NCBI GenBank assembly: GCA_041879415.1
Contig: CP090851.1
Span: 1,240,001-1,304,000, forward strand
From: Vibrio chagasii
GTDB lineage: Bacteria; Pseudomonadota; Gammaproteobacteria; Enterobacterales; Vibrionaceae
Direction: 5' to 3'
DNA length: 64,000 bases
The position numbers and the translations under genes are program-made. A model generated the notes under the pieces. That model searched no databases. It was not told the origin of the DNA and saw nothing but the letters and a program-made list of their open reading frames with translations. Below are positions 26,616-36,074 of the stretch, in pieces. Positions within the stretch are counted from its first letter, which is position 1, and the number at the start of each line of letters is the position of its first letter.

Positions 26616-28235
26616 CTAAACCTTAAAGTACTTCAACTGTTCAGTGAGATGTTCAGTGGTGTTTGCCATCTTCTGACTGTCTTCAGCCAACGATTGTGAA
26701 GCCTGTAGCACTTCGTTAGCGGCCAAATGAATCCCAGTGACACTCTCACTCATCTCTGTTGCTACTGTACTCTGCTGCTCAGACGCTGCCGCAATTTGCG
26801 AAACCATATCATTGGCGTTGTGTAGCTCATTCACAATCACATCGAGTTGCTGACGTGTCTCGTTAGACGCTACCACACTGTGGTCCACTTTCTCGTTGCT
26901 GCTTTGCATCGCATTGAATGTACGTTCGGCTTGCTGTGTTAGCTTCTCAATGGTCGATTGTACTTCGTTCGTAGAGTTCTGTGTGCGGCTCGCTAGATTA
27001 CGAACTTCATCGGCAACGACAGCAAAGCCACGCCCTTGTTCCCCTGCTCGTGCTGCTTCGATTGCAGCGTTGAGTGCCAGTAAATTGGTTTGTTCTGATA
27101 CATCACGAATCACACCAACCACTTGGCTTATCTCTGTAACTCCAGATTGAAGATCTCTGACCAAGTTGTTTGCAGTTGAAATGTTCTCAGATACTTGAGA
27201 TATGGTCGTTGCGGTTACCTGCATGTTTTCATCATTTTGGTTCGCGTGATCGACCACTTTGTTGGTACTCGCAGCGGTGTTTTCTGCATTCATCGCGACA
27301 TCCGAAATCGTCGCGCTCATCTCTGTCATTGCCGTCGATAACAGTTCAAGTTGTGCATGTTGCGAATTCACGCTGGTAGCTGCTTCTTCACTGGCCTGCG
27401 CAATATGACTTGCCATATCACTAGACAGGTCCGCAGACTCGTTTGCTGTGCGAAGCGTCGTTTGTAGTTTGTCGAGCATAGTATCGATTTGGTGGCTCAT
27501 ATCGCCCAACTCATCTTTACGTGTCATGTTCATGCGAACACGAAGGTCACCATCGGCAATCTTATGTGTGTTTTCGATAAGCTTGTTAAGCGGGACCAGT
27601 ATGTTATTTGAAATCGCATAACCCATCGCAAACAGTAAGCCTGATAGAACTACCGCGACTATGCCTTCCTTCAATGCCAATGCGTAAAAAGCCTCTTGAA
27701 TATCGGCGACCAGTATTCCTGAGCCAATAATCCAATTCCATTCAGGGAAAAGCTGTACGTAAGAGATTTTATCTTTAAGTTCGCCTTGAGGGCTCATCCA
27801 CTGATAATCGAGAAAGCCTTTCTCTTCAGGAGCGCGCGAGATCGTCACCATTTCACGCCAATGGTGCTTTCCTGCGCCGTCTTTCAAATTACCCGCGTTG
27901 GTGCCATTTAGCTCTGGCTTTAATGGGTGGCTGATAATGTTGAGTTGCTGGTTGAGGATCCAGAAGTAGTTGGTGTTGTCGTAACGAAGCGTTTCAATCG
28001 CTTGCAGCGCTCGCTCCTTTGCGACTTCTTCACCGAGCACACTGCGTTGGCTGTAGTAATAGCTGGCTAAGCTAACGGCAGTTTCAACTTGAGCGCTGAG
28101 CTTATCTTGACGCTCTTCCATGGAACTGGCTCGTTGTTGTATCAGATTAAATGTTGATGCCATTACCAGTAATACAACCGATAGAACGACAATTGAGGCG
28201 AGTTTTGACTTGATAGATAGATTACTTAATTTCAT
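26616..28235 (-). CDS. Methyl-accepting chemotaxis protein with single-Cache sensor
   Basis: Chemoreceptor of 539 residues. TM1 lies at 10-30. The periplasmic domain (about 35-185) reads as sCache_2: [31 protein letters not shown], then [12 protein letters not shown] and [19 protein letters not shown]2 is near 188-210, then HAMP and the standard signalling hairpin ([35 protein letters not shown]). Single-Cache receptors of this type often bind small carboxylates or related metabolites. It is transcribed leftward as a single gene. Ligand unknown. Confidence 0.93.
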   Translation of the reverse strand: MKLSNLSIKSKLASIVVLSVVLLVMASTFNLIQQRASSMEERQDKLSAQVETAVSLASYYYSQRSVLGEEVAKERALQAIETLRYDNTNYFWILNQQLNIISHPLKPELNGTNAGNLKDGAGKHHWREMVTISRAPEEKGFLDYQWMSPQGELKDKISYVQLFPEWNWIIGSGILVADIQEAFYALALKEGIVAVVLSGLLFAMGYAISNNILVPLNKLIENTHKIADGDLRVRMNMTRKDELGDMSHQIDTMLDKLQTTLRTANESADLSSDMASHIAQASEEAATSVNSQHAQLELLSTAMTEMSATISDVAMNAENTAASTNKVVDHANQNDENMQVTATTISQVSENISTANNLVRDLQSGVTEISQVVGVIRDVSEQTNLLALNAAIEAARAGEQGRGFAVVADEVRNLASRTQNSTNEVQSTIEKLTQQAERTFNAMQSSNEKVDHSVVASNETRQQLDVIVNELHNANDMVSQIAAASEQQSTVATEMSESVTGIHLAANEVLQASQSLAEDSQKMANTTEHLTEQLKYFKV

Positions 28236-28515
28236 AGCTGGCTGACTTTAATATTTGTTTTGATTATGGATTTTGGACCAAGTTATCAAAATTTCGTACA
28301 GTTCAGATGATATGCATCAAGATCGACAAATATACACTGTGTTACATAACCAAAAAGAGGTATAGGTCAAACCGGTAGAGGTTGAGGTTGAAGTTTTCGT
28401 AATACTAGATGTTTAGTAATTGATTGATATCAATATAAGTTTCGATTGAAGCTATAACTGTAGCTTACCTTTTACTATATGGTATGATGTACCAAATTTA
28501 ACTTAGAGATAAAAA

Positions 28516-29202
28516 ATGAAAAACCATGTACTTGTCCCGCTAATATTAGTAACCCTGTCTGGCTGCGCAGCATCAATCCCCCAGAATGCTAAAACAGAAG
28601 TTAAATCTTTTAGTACTCCAAAAATCAGCGTTGTCACAAGTGCTTATGTTGGCGATTTTATGATTGATCAAGGAAAAGCTACAACTAAAAAGTATTTGAC
28701 TGTTAACCAGTCTATTGACGGCGCGTTCTATAATATAAGTCAAGGCTCATATGCTGAAATGGGCTACGATGGCAAGAAATCATGGTTTAACATTTATTCG
28801 ACTAATGGAGGACTAGTTTCTCCAGGGGCTTTTGTTGATCCTCCTTATGCATTATCTGTGGATGAAACTAAGCAGATTTGTGTTTCTTCTGTGATAGCAA
28901 AAGAAGTAAAGTGCTATGAAGGAACATCTAAGATTGAAGATAAAACAATCAACGATAGCGCAAGCTTTCGCCAAACGTTGATATACAATGGTTCAGTGGG
29001 AACAAAGCTAAACATTTCATACCGTGAATTTACCAATGATTTGGCTCGTGGGGCTTTCACTAATGATGTTGAGTACGATATGTCAAAATCAAACCTTATC
29101 AATTACAAAGGTGCTAGAATCGAAGTCTTAAATTATGACAATAGCTCTATCGAATTCAAAGTCTTGAAACATTTTAGAGAAAATGTGTCTGTAACATTCT
29201 AA
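28516..29202 (+). CDS. Orphan lipoprotein of unknown function
   Basis: A 228-residue predicted lipoprotein with a lipobox LSGC (Cys17) after a short signal. The mature protein is rich in Asn, Ser, Tyr and Lys, with predicted beta structure and no motif I recognise. Its codons are more AT-rich than those of its neighbours, which suggests recent acquisition. It stands alone: divergent from the Cache MCP, convergent with the histidine kinase. TATGAT at 28484-28489 could be a -10 box, but no good -35 box is spaced to it. No function proposed. Confidence 0.75.
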   Translation: MKNHVLVPLILVTLSGCAASIPQNAKTEVKSFSTPKISVVTSAYVGDFMIDQGKATTKKYLTVNQSIDGAFYNISQGSYAEMGYDGKKSWFNIYSTNGGLVSPGAFVDPPYALSVDETKQICVSSVIAKEVKCYEGTSKIEDKTINDSASFRQTLIYNGSVGTKLNISYREFTNDLARGAFTNDVEYDMSKSNLINYKGARIEVLNYDNSSIEFKVLKHFRENVSVTF

Positions 29203-29224
29203 AAAAATACTAACCTATTAAAAC

Positions 29225-29262
29225 TAAACTCACTCGGGAGTCCCACTGACGAGTGAGTTATA
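29225..29262. terminator. Weak hairpin between lipoprotein and histidine kinase
   Basis: A 10-bp stem (AACTCACTCG / CGAGTGAGTT) with a 13-base loop lies between convergent genes. A long U-run is missing on both sides, so termination would be inefficient or factor-assisted. Confidence 0.45.
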
Positions 29263-29283
29263 CAGTTATATTTTTGCCTAAAC

Positions 29284-31311
29284 TTATAGGTTTGATATTA
29301 ACAATTGAGGTGTCGCTTTTTGTTGAAGGTAGATACTAAAGCGGCTGCCTTTACCCACTTCTGATTCTACACGTATCTCGCCCCCAATTTGGCTCAAGAT
29401 ACTCTGAGATACGGATAAGCCTAAGCCAGTACCGTCGCGTTTCGTTGTATAGAATGGTGAGAAGATTCGCTTTAATTGCTCTTCTTTGATGCCACAACCT
29501 TCGTCTTCAACATGTACGATAGCACCATGAGATACGCCGTTCTCAACCCAGTCTTCACTCGAAATCGTCAATGTTCCCTGCCCGTCCATCGCATGAATCG
29601 CATTCATTTGTAGGTTTACCAGAATCTGTAGCAGTTGGTTTCGATTTACTTCAACCGATGTTTTAGCGTTTAGGTTCGAAACGTAAACCATATCGCGCTT
29701 TTTCGCCCCGGTTTTCACGAGCGTGATACTTTCATCAACGATCGGGTTGATGTGTTGCCACGTGATCTCATCCTGCACACCACCGTGTCGGCTATATTGC
29801 AGCAAGCTTCGCGTAATGTTTCGAATTCGGTCGATTTGCTCCATGATGGCATGGACCTCTTCTTCGACACGGCTGACTTCATCACCTAGCTCAAATTTCA
29901 TCAACTCAACGTTGCCAAGAATTACTGCTGTTGGGTTATTGATCTCATGAGCAATACCAGCGGTAAGCTCACCGAGCGCTGCCAGTTTCTCATTGACCAC
30001 CAGCTTATCTCTCGCTTGATTGAGCAGTTTAATGTGTAACTCAAGCTCTTCGGTTTTCTCCTTCAAACTTGCGGTACGTGAATGCACTTTACACTCAAGT
30101 TCTAACGCCGCCTGTTGAATCTCTTGATTACGCTCATGAAGCAGATCCAGCATCTTATCGAACTGTTTAGCGAGTAAAGTAAGCTCGTGTTGATCATCCA
30201 AGCCCAACGTGCCGATGCGTTTATCTTTGCCCAATTGCACGAGCTTCACCACCTTATGAATTCGTTCAATTGGGTCGAAAAGATCCCGAGCACCGCGGTG
30301 AACTATCAAACCAGAAGCAAGCAACAGCAACACAATGATGATGCTGATTTCGCCAAGGTTAGTCAGGTAGGTTTCAATAAGTGGCCAGATTAGATAACCC
30401 GTGTAAAGCATGCCAATAACCTTGCCAGACTGGTCATGAATTGGCTGATAAGCGGTGATGTACCATGCGTCATAAACATAGGCACGGTCCAACCACTCTT
30501 TGCCCTCGTTGAGAACTTTTGAGTGAACCTCATGAGAAACGCGCGTACCAATCGCTCGACCTTCACTGTTTTCGCTGCTTAGCGGGACGTTTGTGCTCAC
30601 ACGAAGGTCATCAAGAAACACAGTGACAGTACCGACATGGCGATTAAATCCATCTCTTTGCGGATAGATCAGGTTACTGATTTGATCAACCAACTGTGTG
30701 CTGTTGTTCAGTAAGATCCCGCCATCAAGAAAACCGATCACATGGCCTTGCTCATCTCTAATCGACACTACAGTGCGGCTCACCAAACCACGAGTCTCAA
30801 CGTCATTACCATTGAGCATCGGGACTTCCGCTTTTTTGGCAAGGTCACGATCTAAGTAATTGAGTTCTTTACTGTCTAACACACTAAAGAATGACGATTT
30901 ATTGGTTAAATCTAAGTACTCGAGTTTCTTTGCCACGCTTTCAACACTACGCCAGCGCAAAAAGTCGAGTTCGTAGCGCGCCTTATTCTCTGAAACCCAA
31001 TGGATAAGTTCCTTCTGAGAAACGCCACTCGATAGTTTCATTTGAAAACTGTAAGACTCGGCGAACGCACGTACGTTGTAAGCTTGTTGGTTTTGAATCA
31101 GATGAATACTGTTGTCTGCCACGTCTAAGCGCTCATCGACATCAATTAAAGCACCCTGCCACGTATAGTGCACAGACCAGTACAAAGTGATAGCAACGAG
31201 AGCACAAAGCGTCAGAAAAATCGGCGCTGATGTGAGAAACAGTAAGCGGTAACGCACCATTGTTTTGAAACGGAACGCCCACTTTGCCCACCAATGACGT
31301 CTAATCGGCAT
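29284..31311 (-). CDS. Sensor histidine kinase of a sigma-54 two-component system
   Basis: Membrane kinase of 675 residues. TM1 (about 23-45) and TM2 (about 320-338) bracket a large periplasmic double-Cache-like domain (50-315) with VVSIRDEQGHVIGFLDGGILLN and HDQSGKVIGMLYTG blocks. HAMP and a coiled coil (about 395-440) follow. HisKA has His455 in GIAHEINNP. The HATPase has N, G1 and G2 boxes (NLQMNAIHAM, DEGCGI, GTGLGLSV). It overlaps the response regulator gene by 11 bp and follows it. The regulator lies back-to-back with tupABC, so I infer that the stimulus relates to tungstate/molybdate or formate. Kinase identity is certain, signal is not. Confidence 0.93.
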   Translation of the reverse strand: MPIRRHWWAKWAFRFKTMVRYRLLFLTSAPIFLTLCALVAITLYWSVHYTWQGALIDVDERLDVADNSIHLIQNQQAYNVRAFAESYSFQMKLSSGVSQKELIHWVSENKARYELDFLRWRSVESVAKKLEYLDLTNKSSFFSVLDSKELNYLDRDLAKKAEVPMLNGNDVETRGLVSRTVVSIRDEQGHVIGFLDGGILLNNSTQLVDQISNLIYPQRDGFNRHVGTVTVFLDDLRVSTNVPLSSENSEGRAIGTRVSHEVHSKVLNEGKEWLDRAYVYDAWYITAYQPIHDQSGKVIGMLYTGYLIWPLIETYLTNLGEISIIIVLLLLASGLIVHRGARDLFDPIERIHKVVKLVQLGKDKRIGTLGLDDQHELTLLAKQFDKMLDLLHERNQEIQQAALELECKVHSRTASLKEKTEELELHIKLLNQARDKLVVNEKLAALGELTAGIAHEINNPTAVILGNVELMKFELGDEVSRVEEEVHAIMEQIDRIRNITRSLLQYSRHGGVQDEITWQHINPIVDESITLVKTGAKKRDMVYVSNLNAKTSVEVNRNQLLQILVNLQMNAIHAMDGQGTLTISSEDWVENGVSHGAIVHVEDEGCGIKEEQLKRIFSPFYTTKRDGTGLGLSVSQSILSQIGGEIRVESEVGKGSRFSIYLQQKATPQLLISNL

Positions 31312-32764
31312 ATTCAGAGCCTTCTGTGTTCCAATCTTTGTATTTGCGTTCTAACGTTTTGCGTGCAACGCCAAGATCTCTCGCAGCAGCAGATTTATTG
31401 CCATCGTGGAAACTCACAAGTTGTTCGATATGTGCTTTCTCAACTTCTTTGAGTGTCCAAGTGTTCGGGTATCCTTCAGCAGCGTCCGTTGGATTCAAGT
31501 TTGGCACTTCAGCTCCGTGTGACACCGTCACTGAAATATTCGCTGGCGCAGGTTCGCCATTTATCTCTCGCCAATAGTGAGCTGGTGGCTTATCTAATAG
31601 AATGCAGCGCTCAACCATGTTCTTAAGCTCACGAATATTGCCTGGCCATTCGTATTCATTCATCGCCAAGATATCTTCGTGCGCCCAATGAGGAACCGGC
31701 ATACCCAGTTCACTCGACAATAGACGAGTGAAATATGGAACAAGCTCTATCAGATCGGATGGTCTTTCACGTAAAGGAGTCACATCAATCTTGAGTACAT
31801 TGAGTCGGTAAAATAGATCGCGACGGAAATGCCCTTTCTCGACCTCTTCTTGAAGGTTTCGATTGGTTGCCGCGACAACACGAACGTCTACAGAAATCTC
31901 TTTCTCACTGCCTACCGGGCGAATGGTTCGCTGCTCGAGCACTCGCAATAATGCGGATTGCATTGGCAGTGGCATTTCGCCGATTTCATCAAGGAATAAC
32001 GTACCGCCGTTAGCGACTCTGAATAAACCTTCACGATTCTTCTTCGCACCAGTAAAGGCGCCAGAGGTGTGACCAAATAATTCACTTTCGAGAAGCTCTG
32101 GTGCAATCGCACCACAGTTGATTGGTACGAATGGTCCATTGCGCTTACTGGCCTCATGAATACCACGGGCAACCAACTCTTTACCGGTACCTGACTCACC
32201 TTCTACCAGCACTGACGCTCGTGATGGTGCAAACTGGCTGATAAGCAGTTTGAGTTGTTTGGTCTTATCTGAATTACCAATAATCTCGGTTTTTATGTGG
32301 CGGCTGACATCACGCTTCAACGCGTACTGCATTCTTTGGTCAAGGCGCTTATCCATACAACGAAGTACAGCTTGTATCATCTGCTCTAGGTTGAATGGTT
32401 TTAAAATAAAATCTGAAGCACCGAGCTTGAGTGCAGATATGGTCATCTCCAGATCGGCATAGCCAGTCATAAAGATGACATCTGCTTTTCGGTCGCTATC
32501 ATTGAAGGCTTCTTCCCACTCGATACCAGAGCGGCCCGGAAGATTGATATCAAGAACGATTAGATCGAAGTGTTCATTGCAACGTAGCGTTTCAGCTTCT
32601 TCTACAGAGCCCGCACTCGACACCTTGCCAAAATACTTACCTAGTGCTTTCTTTAAAATTGCCTGCATACCAATTTCATCATCAACCACCAGGACAGAAA
32701 ATGCCTGATATTGGGTCAAAGTGTTTGGATTGGGGTTAGAGGCGTTTGAACTAGGTAAAGACAT
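31301..32764 (-). CDS. Sigma-54-dependent response regulator (NtrC family)
   Basis: A 487-residue activator. The receiver domain has Asp28/Asp29 and phospho-acceptor Asp72 (LIVLDINLPGRSG). The AAA+ domain has GESGTGKE, GAFTGA (sigma-54 contact) and LFLDEIGEM. The C-terminal Fis-type helix-turn-helix is AAARDLGVARKTLERKYKDW. The ATG at 32764 is preferred to the in-frame TTG at 32830, which would add 22 residues of atypical sequence and overlap the upstream site. Divergent from tupA; the 303-bp gap holds a sigma-54 promoter for tupA plus a GACATTTTGTC repeat, so tupA activation is the simplest model. Confidence 0.93.
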   Translation of the reverse strand: MSLPSSNASNPNPNTLTQYQAFSVLVVDDEIGMQAILKKALGKYFGKVSSAGSVEEAETLRCNEHFDLIVLDINLPGRSGIEWEEAFNDSDRKADVIFMTGYADLEMTISALKLGASDFILKPFNLEQMIQAVLRCMDKRLDQRMQYALKRDVSRHIKTEIIGNSDKTKQLKLLISQFAPSRASVLVEGESGTGKELVARGIHEASKRNGPFVPINCGAIAPELLESELFGHTSGAFTGAKKNREGLFRVANGGTLFLDEIGEMPLPMQSALLRVLEQRTIRPVGSEKEISVDVRVVAATNRNLQEEVEKGHFRRDLFYRLNVLKIDVTPLRERPSDLIELVPYFTRLLSSELGMPVPHWAHEDILAMNEYEWPGNIRELKNMVERCILLDKPPAHYWREINGEPAPANISVTVSHGAEVPNLNPTDAAEGYPNTWTLKEVEKAHIEQLVSFHDGNKSAAARDLGVARKTLERKYKDWNTEGSEYAD

Positions 32765-32823
32765 AATGATCAGCCGTTGGGGAAAGTTGGGACAGAGTGT
32801 ACCAATTAACCTTTTGTTCAACA

Positions 32824-32847
32824 GGGACAATGTGCGACATTTTGTCC
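32824..32847. promoter_or_regulatory. Candidate enhancer site upstream of tupA
   Basis: GGGACAATGT followed by GCGACATTTTGTCC: the inner repeat is GCGACA-TTT-TGTCC (32834-32847), with a further GGGACA half-site at 32824. It is centred about 100 bp upstream of the tupA -24 box. A degenerate partner, ACGCAGTTTTGTCC, lies at 32884-32897. Confidence 0.6.
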
Positions 32848-32936
32848 TAGCTCATGTTTTGGTTTATTTTATCTCGCAAAATGACGCAGTTTTGTCCGAA
32901 ATAACAGCAATTTAATGAGACTTGATGCATTATTTA

Positions 32937-32954
32937 TTGGCATTAAGATTGCTT
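32937..32954 (+). promoter_or_regulatory. Sigma-54 promoter of tupABC-mobA-mobB/moeA
   Basis: TTGGCATTAAGATTGCTT matches TTGGCA-N6-TTGCTT with GG and GC separated by exactly 10 bases. Predicted start is near 32964, about 104 bases before the tupA ATG. Confidence 0.85.
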
Positions 32955-33067
32955 ATAGGGAGAGGATTTCTAATTACTATAATTGGCATCTTATGCACAT
33001 GTCCTTCTTTGAGCCCTTTAAAACAGAAGACATGTCATTCATTTCTAACAAAATGGACATAATAATA

Positions 33068-33874
33068 ATGAAAGCAATTCCCCTAACTATTGCAGCTCTA
33101 TCTATCGTCAGTTACTCGGCTAGCAGCGCAGAAGACACCACTCATATCAAGCTTGCGACAACGACAAGCACTTATCACTCAGGTCTTCTGGACTACTTAC
33201 TGCCTGAATTCGAAAAAGATTCGGGTATCAAAGTTGATGTTTTAGCGGCGGGTACTGGTAAATCACTTCGCATGGGTGAAAACGGCGATGTGGATTTGGT
33301 GATGACACACGCACCAAAAGCCGAAGCTAACTTTGTTGAGAAAGGCTACGGTGTACTTCCTCGTAAACTAATGTACAACGATTTTGTAATCGTTGGCCCT
33401 GCAAGTGACCCAGCGAAAGTTGAATCTCAAAAAGCAGTCGCTGATGTATTTAAAGCGATTGCGACAAACAATGTCACATTCGTGTCTCGTGGTGACGATT
33501 CAGGTACACATAAGAAAGAGATGGGTATCTGGGCTCAAACTAAGATGGAGCCAAACTTTGGCGGTTACCGCAGTGTTGGCCAAGGCATGGGCCCTACTCT
33601 GAACATGGCGTCAGAGATGCAAGGCTATACAATGACTGACCGTGGCACTTGGTTGGCTTACCAAAACAAATTGGATCTTAAAATCCTTTTCCAAGGTGAC
33701 GAAAACCTATTCAACCCTTACCAAGTGATTCTAGTTAACCCAGAGCGTTACCCAAGCATTCATTACCAAGCAGCAAAAACGTTCAGCGATTGGTTAGTTA
33801 ATCCTAAAGGTCAAAAACTGATTAACGACTTTAAGCTGCACGGCAAGCAACTGTTTGTGGCAAGTGCTGAGTAG
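33068..33874 (+). CDS. tupA: Tungstate ABC transporter substrate-binding protein
   Basis: Periplasmic tungstate receptor of 268 residues. The chosen ATG at 33068 gives a normal signal peptide (MKAIPLTIAALSIVSYSASSA); longer in-frame starts (32915, 33053) add atypical sequence, and the first of them lies upstream of the predicted transcription start. The mature protein begins with LATTTSTYHSGLLDYLLPEFEKDSG, containing the TTTS motif of TupA and distinct from ModA. RGDDSGTHKKE and TMTDRGTW are further family blocks. TupA has much higher affinity for tungstate than molybdate in characterised cases. It starts the operon behind a sigma-54 promoter, so supply is probably regulated. Confidence 0.93.
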   Translation: MKAIPLTIAALSIVSYSASSAEDTTHIKLATTTSTYHSGLLDYLLPEFEKDSGIKVDVLAAGTGKSLRMGENGDVDLVMTHAPKAEANFVEKGYGVLPRKLMYNDFVIVGPASDPAKVESQKAVADVFKAIATNNVTFVSRGDDSGTHKKEMGIWAQTKMEPNFGGYRSVGQGMGPTLNMASEMQGYTMTDRGTWLAYQNKLDLKILFQGDENLFNPYQVILVNPERYPSIHYQAAKTFSDWLVNPKGQKLINDFKLHGKQLFVASAE

Positions 33875-34083
33875 TTTGTGGCTTACGCGGACTAATCCTT
33901 AGCTTGTGCTAAATAGGTTTAAAGATTCACTCTTTGCCAAATAGCACTACGCTTAACTAGTCAGCAAACCAAACAAGTAAAGAAATAATAGCTGGCCAAT
34001 AAGGCTCATTAATATTGTGTCAGCTATGATTAACATCAGTCATTACCGATAAAAACCTATTATCGATTCACACGAGATACTTC

Positions 34084-34782
34084 ATGACCTTATGGCAAAC
34101 AACGCTAGATGCATTGAATTTACTGGTGAATTTTGACCACGATCTGTGGCAAATCGTCGCGGTGTCCTTCAGTGTATCTTTGTCCGCCATCTCTTTGGTA
34201 ATTGTTCCCTCTATCATCATGGCTTTCTTATTGGCCTACACGGAATTCCCTGGGAAATGGGCGTTACTTTCTGTAATCAACACATTACAAGCAATACCAA
34301 CCGTGGTTATTGGCTTGTTGATGTACATGATGCTTTCTCGTTCTGGCCCACTGGGCGACTGGCAACTGCTATTCACTCAAAAAGCTATGATTTTAGGTCA
34401 GATGCTGATCTGCTTCCCTATTCTAGTTGCCATGATGCACGGTGCGCTGCAAGCCAGTGATCGCCGAGCTGTGGAAACGGCACGCACTCTGGGAGTTTCA
34501 ACCACTCGTGTTGCGTGTACCTTGATTTGGGAAACTCGTTTTCCTCTATTGGCGGCAGTCATTGCAGCGTTTTCTCGCATCGTCACTGAAGTCGGTTGTT
34601 CAATGATGGTTGGCGGCAACATTATGGGAATGACAAGAAACATCCCTACTGCTATTGCAATGGAAAGTCACAAAGGTGCTTTCGCTCAAGGTGTGGCGTT
34701 AGGCATGGTTTTATTGGCACTGGCATTAGCCCTTAACTTTTTCCTTTCGAGTGTGAGAGGAAAAGGCTATTTAAGAACTTAG
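34084..34782 (+). CDS. tupB: Tungstate ABC transporter permease
   Basis: A 232-residue permease with about six membrane helices and the EAA-type loop (ETARTLGVSTTRVACTLIWETRFPLL, near 137-162). The start ATG follows CGAGATACTTC. It lies 209 bp after tupA; this gap contains a weak inverted repeat at 34047-34065 but no convincing terminator, so partial readthrough is expected. Homologous to TupB rather than ModB by its shorter length and neighbours. Confidence 0.93.
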   Translation: MTLWQTTLDALNLLVNFDHDLWQIVAVSFSVSLSAISLVIVPSIIMAFLLAYTEFPGKWALLSVINTLQAIPTVVIGLLMYMMLSRSGPLGDWQLLFTQKAMILGQMLICFPILVAMMHGALQASDRRAVETARTLGVSTTRVACTLIWETRFPLLAAVIAAFSRIVTEVGCSMMVGGNIMGMTRNIPTAIAMESHKGAFAQGVALGMVLLALALALNFFLSSVRGKGYLRT

Positions 34783-34792
34783 GAACGCTGTC

Positions 34793-35512
34793 ATGAGTAT
34801 AAAAATAACAACGCAGCAAATTTCAATGCGCTACAAAGAGCGTGTTTTGTTCCACATCCCTGAACTGTCGATCGGTCCGAACGATGCGATTTATCTTAAG
34901 GGCGATAACGGTGTAGGAAAAACCACTCTACTAAAAATTCTGTCTGGATTGATTAAGCCGAGTTCTGGCCGTATTCAGTCACCGACACAAAGCTGGCAAC
35001 ATAATCTGTTTCCTCGACTAAAATTTAAAGACATCATCTATCTGCATCAGACGCCTTACCTATTTGATGGTTCTGTGTACCAAAATGTCGCTTATGGGAT
35101 TCGCTTTAATAAAGAGAGCCAAAAAGATAAGCGAGCTCAAATTATTAACGCGTTGAGGATGGTAGGTTTAGAAACCCTAGCAGATGAACACATTTCTGTG
35201 TTGTCTGGTGGTGAACGTCAACGCGTAGCAATGGCAAGAGCTTGGATTCTCAAGCCATCAATTTTGCTGATGGACGAGCCAAGTGCTTCTTTAGACAAAG
35301 AATCTATTGAAAGATTGGTGATTATGGCCGAAGATCTTCTTCAGAGAGGCGCGAGTTTAGTCATTACCAGTCACCAAACCAACGCGTTAACCGATTTGTG
35401 CAAGAAGCAATGGTGGATCAAAGACAACACCCTGACTGAGTCACCGCTTCTGCAAGTAATTAAAAAGAACAAAGCACAAGAGAATATTTATGCTGCTTCC
35501 AACGCAAACTAG
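34793..35512 (+). CDS. tupC: Tungstate ABC transporter ATP-binding protein
   Basis: A 239-residue ATPase with Walker [10 protein letters not shown] (near 41), signature [14 protein letters not shown] (near 137) and Walker [13 protein letters not shown]. It ends with a short polar tail. It lacks the C-terminal molybdate-binding TOBE domain of ModC, as expected for TupC. The mobA start lies 23 bp inside this gene, indicating coupling to cofactor synthesis. Confidence 0.93.
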   Translation: MSIKITTQQISMRYKERVLFHIPELSIGPNDAIYLKGDNGVGKTTLLKILSGLIKPSSGRIQSPTQSWQHNLFPRLKFKDIIYLHQTPYLFDGSVYQNVAYGIRFNKESQKDKRAQIINALRMVGLETLADEHISVLSGGERQRVAMARAWILKPSILLMDEPSASLDKESIERLVIMAEDLLQRGASLVITSHQTNALTDLCKKQWWIKDNTLTESPLLQVIKKNKAQENIYAASNAN

Positions 35513-36074
35513 TTGGGTTATTTTGGCTGGCGGACAAGCCAGCCGTATGGGCGGAAAAGATAAAGGACTCGTTGAGCTCAACGGTTCCCCGCTTATTCAA
35601 TACGTAATAGACAAGCTGTCACGACAAGATGTCAGCATCACCATCAATGCCAACCGTAACTTAGAAAGTTACCAAGCATTCGCTCCGGTTGTATCCGATT
35701 CCTTCCCTGATTATCCAGGTCCATTGGGCGGTATTCATGCCGGCCTTAAAAATGCGACCACTGATTGGGTCGGTTTTGTCCCGTGTGACAGCCCACAAAT
35801 TAGTGATGATCTCGTACAACGCTTTTGTGCGGCTGTAAAAGAAGACAGTGACATTCTTGTGGCTCACGATGGTGAATTTAAACAACCCGTGTTTACCCTA
35901 TTCCACAAGCGTGTTCTTCCAAAGCTAGAAGCCTTTTTAGAACGTGGCGATCGCAAGATAATCTTACTCTACAAAGAGTGTGTCACTGAGTACGTTGATT
36001 TCAGCGATGCACCAAACTGCTTTGTAAACCTTAATACGCCAGAAGAACTCACCCAATTCGGAACGCTTCAATAA
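35490..36074 (+). CDS. mobA: Molybdenum cofactor guanylyltransferase MobA
   Basis: Attaches GMP to molybdopterin to make the MGD cofactor used by formate dehydrogenase. The 194-residue protein has the nucleotidyltransferase signature [17 protein letters not shown] (residues 12-28), [13 protein letters not shown] and VPCDSP (near 97). It overlaps tupC by 23 bp and the next gene by 1 bp. Coupling of guanylyl transfer to tungstate import in one operon fits a bis-MGD tungsten/molybdenum enzyme. Confidence 0.94.
   Translation: MLLPTQTSWVILAGGQASRMGGKDKGLVELNGSPLIQYVIDKLSRQDVSITINANRNLESYQAFAPVVSDSFPDYPGPLGGIHAGLKNATTDWVGFVPCDSPQISDDLVQRFCAAVKEDSDILVAHDGEFKQPVFTLFHKRVLPKLEAFLERGDRKIILLYKECVTEYVDFSDAPNCFVNLNTPEELTQFGTLQ

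Noticed and set aside
34047..34065. Six-bp inverted repeat between tupA and tupB
   Set aside because: Stem is short, A/T-rich and has no U-run; not a convincing terminator.
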